From Flavobacterium sp. (GTDB lineage: Bacteria > Bacteroidota > Bacteroidia > Flavobacteriales > Flavobacteriaceae), in contig NZ_JAPZSP010000001.1 in NCBI RefSeq assembly GCF_027531705.1, positions 43,556 through 107,555 of the forward strand: a stretch of 64,000 nt of DNA. The letters are read 5' to 3'. Shown here piece after piece: positions 61,461 to 64,000 of the stretch (the stretch's first letter is position 1; each line of letters starts with the position of its first letter). A program made the position numbers and the translations under genes. The notes below the pieces were generated by a model, which ran no database searches, was not told the origin of the DNA, and saw nothing but the letters and a program-made list of their open reading frames with translations.

Positions 61461-63257
61461 TTATACTTTAAATCTTTTTCTATCTGTTTCTGTTAAAAAT
61501 ATTTTTCTCAAACGAATAGATTTTGGAGTTACCTCAACATATTCATCTTTTTGAATATATTCTAAAGCTTCTTCTAATGAGAAAATAATTGGAGGAATAA
61601 TTCTAGCTTTTTCGTCATTTCCAGAAGAACGAACGTTTGATTGTTTTTTCTCCTTAGTCACGTTTACACACATATCATCGCCACGAGAGTTTTCTCCAAT
61701 TACTTGACCTTCATAGATTTCTGCATTAGGCTCAACAAAGAATTTACCACGATCTTGCAATTTATCGATAGAATAAGGAATAGCTTTTCCTTTTTCCATT
61801 GAGATCAATGAACCTTTGTTACGTCCTGAAATTTCACCTTTGAAAGGCTCATATCCTATAAAACGATGTGCCATAATTGCTTCACCAGCAGTTGCAGTAA
61901 GCAATTGATTACGCAATCCAATAATTCCGCGTGATGGAATATTAAATTTCACAATCATACGTTCACCTTTAGTTTCCATAGAAAGCATTTCACCTTTACG
62001 AAGAGTAACAAATTCTACCGCTCTTCCAGAAAGACTCTCTGGCAAATCGATTGTTAACTCTTCAATTGGTTCACATTTTTTACCATCAATTTCTTTGATA
62101 ATAACTTGTGGCTGACCAATTTGTAATTCATAACCTTCTCTTCGCATTGTTTCAATAAGAACAGACAAGTGCAATACACCACGACCAAAAACCATAAACT
62201 TATCAGCTGAATCAGTTTCGCCCAATTTCATTGCTAAGTTTTTCTCCAATTCTTTTGTCAAACGTTCTCTAATGTGTCTTGATGTTACAAATTTACCTTC
62301 TTTACCAAAGAAAGGCGAATCGTTAATGGTAAACAACATACTCATTGTAGGTTCATCAATAGCAATAGTTTGTAATGCTTCTGGGTTTTCAAAATCAGCG
62401 ATTGTATCACCAATTTCAAAGCCTTCAACGCCAACAATTGCACAGATATCACCTGCTACAACTTCTTGTACTTTTTTACGACCTAGACCTTCAAAAGTAT
62501 GAAGCTCTTTAATTCTTGATTTCATTATAGATCCATCTCTTTTGACTAAAGAAATAGGCATACCTTCTTTAAGAATTCCTCTTTCAAGACGACCAATTGC
62601 GATACGACCAGTAAAAGATGAAAAGTCCAAAGATGTGATTAACATTTGAGGAGATCCTTCAGAAACTTTAGGAGCAGGAACATTTTCAACAACCATATCC
62701 AACAATGCTTCCACATTATCAGTTACGTTTTCCCAATGGTCAGACATCCAGTTATTTTTAGCCGAGCCATAAACAGTTGGAAAATCCAATTGCCATTCTT
62801 CTGCACCTAATTCAAACATTAAGTCGAAAACTTTTTCGTGCACTTCTTCTGGAGTACAGTTTTCTTTATCAACTTTATTGATAACCACACAAGGTTTCAA
62901 ACCTAAATCAATCGCTTTTTGAAGAACGAAACGAGTTTGAGGCATTGGTCCTTCAAAAGCATCAACCAAAAGGCAAACACCATCAGCCATGTTCAATACA
63001 CGTTCTACCTCACCACCAAAATCGGCGTGACCAGGCGTATCAATAATATTAATTTTTGTCCCTTTGTATGAAACAGAAACGTTTTTAGAAGTAATTGTAA
63101 TTCCTCTTTCACGTTCAAGGTCATTGTTGTCAAGAATTAAGTCGCCTGTGTTCTCGTTTTCACGAAAAAGTTGACAATGATACATAATTTTGTCAACCAA
63201 TGTAGTTTTACCGTGGTCAACGTGAGCAATAATTGCAATGTTTCTAATAGATTCCAT
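61461..63257 (-). CDS. typA: Ribosome-associated GTPase TypA/BipA
   Basis: This 598-residue translational GTPase is related to EF-G and acts in ribosome assembly and stress adaptation. G1 is AHVDHGKTT (10-18), G3 is DTPGHADFGGEVER, G4 is NKVDKEN. Domains II, III and V follow, then the BipA-specific C-terminal domain. Length is standard. A TACTTTTG -7 box (63277-63284, minus strand) lies 20 bases upstream of the start. Confidence 0.97.
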   Translation of the reverse strand: MESIRNIAIIAHVDHGKTTLVDKIMYHCQLFRENENTGDLILDNNDLERERGITITSKNVSVSYKGTKINIIDTPGHADFGGEVERVLNMADGVCLLVDAFEGPMPQTRFVLQKAIDLGLKPCVVINKVDKENCTPEEVHEKVFDLMFELGAEEWQLDFPTVYGSAKNNWMSDHWENVTDNVEALLDMVVENVPAPKVSEGSPQMLITSLDFSSFTGRIAIGRLERGILKEGMPISLVKRDGSIMKSRIKELHTFEGLGRKKVQEVVAGDICAIVGVEGFEIGDTIADFENPEALQTIAIDEPTMSMLFTINDSPFFGKEGKFVTSRHIRERLTKELEKNLAMKLGETDSADKFMVFGRGVLHLSVLIETMRREGYELQIGQPQVIIKEIDGKKCEPIEELTIDLPESLSGRAVEFVTLRKGEMLSMETKGERMIVKFNIPSRGIIGLRNQLLTATAGEAIMAHRFIGYEPFKGEISGRNKGSLISMEKGKAIPYSIDKLQDRGKFFVEPNAEIYEGQVIGENSRGDDMCVNVTKEKKQSNVRSSGNDEKARIIPPIIFSLEEALEYIQKDEYVEVTPKSIRLRKIFLTETDRKRFKV

Positions 63258-63276
63258 CTGAGTTTTTTAATGGGTG

Positions 63277-63284
63277 CAAAAGTA
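63277..63284 (-). promoter_or_regulatory. Candidate -7 box of typA
   Basis: On the minus strand TACTTTTG matches TAnnTTTG, 19 bases before the typA ATG. No clear TTTG box was seen upstream. Confidence 0.4.
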
Positions 63285-63406
63285 CACTTTTTTTTGATAT
63301 AAAAAACCTAAAAAATGATAGCTTATACTTTTGTTTACATTTTATTACAAATACAAATAAATCACTTAATTTTGTTTTGTTATTTTTAGTATATTAATAT
63401 AATTTT

Positions 63407-63414
63407 TATATTTG
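63407..63414 (+). promoter_or_regulatory. Possible -7 box of the PAS gene
   Basis: TATATTTG matches TAnnTTTG, 5 bases before the ATG at 63420. Upstream TTTG words lie 27 or more bases away, which is long for the usual spacer. Confidence 0.3.
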
Positions 63415-63419
63415 GGGTA

Positions 63420-64000
63420 ATGAAAAAATCTGCATTACAATATACTTTAATTCTAGTCTCCATTCCAACACTACTGGTTTTAATAGGTCATAACATCTTA
63501 AACCATCTAAAGTCAAGCCCAAATTATGATTTTTTCAATATACTAAAAGATTTTATTATACTATTTATATCAGCTGTTGTTGCATATAACGTAATTTTAA
63601 ATAATAATGCCAGAAACAAAAGAATCTTTGAAAAAATAAAACAAAACAATGAAGAAATGCGCCTTTCTAACGAAAGGTATAATATTGTAGCTAAAGCAAC
63701 GAGTGATACTATTTGGGATTGGAAGTTAGATGACGACACTTTTATTTGGAACAAAGGAATCCAAGGTATATTTGGCTACAAAAAAGAAGAACTTGGAAAA
63801 ACGTGTAAATGGTGGTTCGATAAAATTCATCCTGAAGACAGCCTGAAAATTTCAGTAAAGATGTACACTTATGTTGAAAACAAAACACAACGATGGGAAG
63901 AACAATACCGCTTTTTGTGTGCTGATGGAACCTATAAATATGTTTTAGACAGAGGATTTCTGGTCTAAGATACCAATGGTACTCCAATTAGATTAATAGG
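63420..64000 (+). pseudogene. PAS-domain sensor gene with in-frame stop (runs off window)
   Basis: The frame from 63420 encodes two membrane helices (about 10-27 and 42-62), a short coil and a PAS domain (about 85-182: DTIWDWKLDDDTFIWNKGI, FGYKKEELGKTCKWWFDKIHPED, YRFLCADGTYKYVLDRG). TAA at 63966-63968 interrupts it. The same frame then continues DTNGTPIRLIG to the window end, just as PAS/PAC domains normally read. The kinase or output part must lie beyond 64000. A nonsense change is the simplest explanation. A sequencing error or a short PAS-only protein are alternatives. Confidence 0.75.

Overview
The window is AT-rich chromosomal DNA from a member of the Bacteroidota, most likely Flavobacterium or a close relative. 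The evidence is: three large secreted proteins with type IX secretion (T9SS type B) C-terminal domains; a menaquinone gene set (menC, menA, menB); a BatA-type membrane protein; a typical flavobacterial set of DUF proteins; promoter boxes of the Bacteroidota form TAnnTTTG, one with a matching TTTG box 19 bases upstream; and A-rich leaders instead of Shine-Dalgarno sites. I saw no rRNA, tRNA, CRISPR array, integrase or prophage.

Layout. 1-1950: a small operon of a secreted alpha/beta hydrolase, an ECF sigma factor and a membrane protein that may be its partner. 2007-7729: topoisomerase IV (parE, parC) with a DUF1016 PDDEXK nuclease-like gene between the two subunits. 7913-12476: DUF3592 protein, YchF ATPase, an envelope protein, ferredoxin and a LuxC-like acyl-CoA reductase. 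12610-15334: serC and serA for serine synthesis, then a glycine-rich protein. 15456-25248: small envelope proteins, folE, a LolD-like ABC ATPase, a TIGR02757 protein, a DEAD-box helicase, a toxin-antitoxin pair, a BatA-like protein, a dihydroorotase homologue lacking its metal ligands, and an esterase.

25261-38354 is a nearly all minus-strand accessory stretch. It holds a 1264-residue protein of unknown function with an internal duplication and a possible SMI1/KNR4-like end, a leucine-rich repeat protein, and a compact eight-gene operon (36970 down to 31040). That operon runs from small unknown and membrane proteins through two outer-membrane-like proteins and a WG-like protein to a TPR-LytS-type histidine kinase and its LytTR response regulator.

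38447-49154: a conserved 485-residue protein, then menC, a REP-associated tyrosine transposase (RAYT) with four REP palindromes, a TPR protein, a UPF0173 hydrolase, menA, menB, a dioxygenase-like protein, a CvfB-like S1 protein and the GTPase MeaB. 49275-61322: a DUF2807 protein, an ABC exporter pair and the three T9SS proteins. 61461-64000: the GTPase TypA/BipA and the start of a PAS sensor gene that carries an in-frame stop.

The most interesting non-coding signals are two copies (43377-43517 and 61327-61402) of a structured intergenic element that share terminal blocks but have different hairpin interiors; the RAYT/REP cluster; and a set of short iterated repeats, several of which sit directly before start codons. 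Two of these, before serA and the ferredoxin gene, share the same 16-base period and word.
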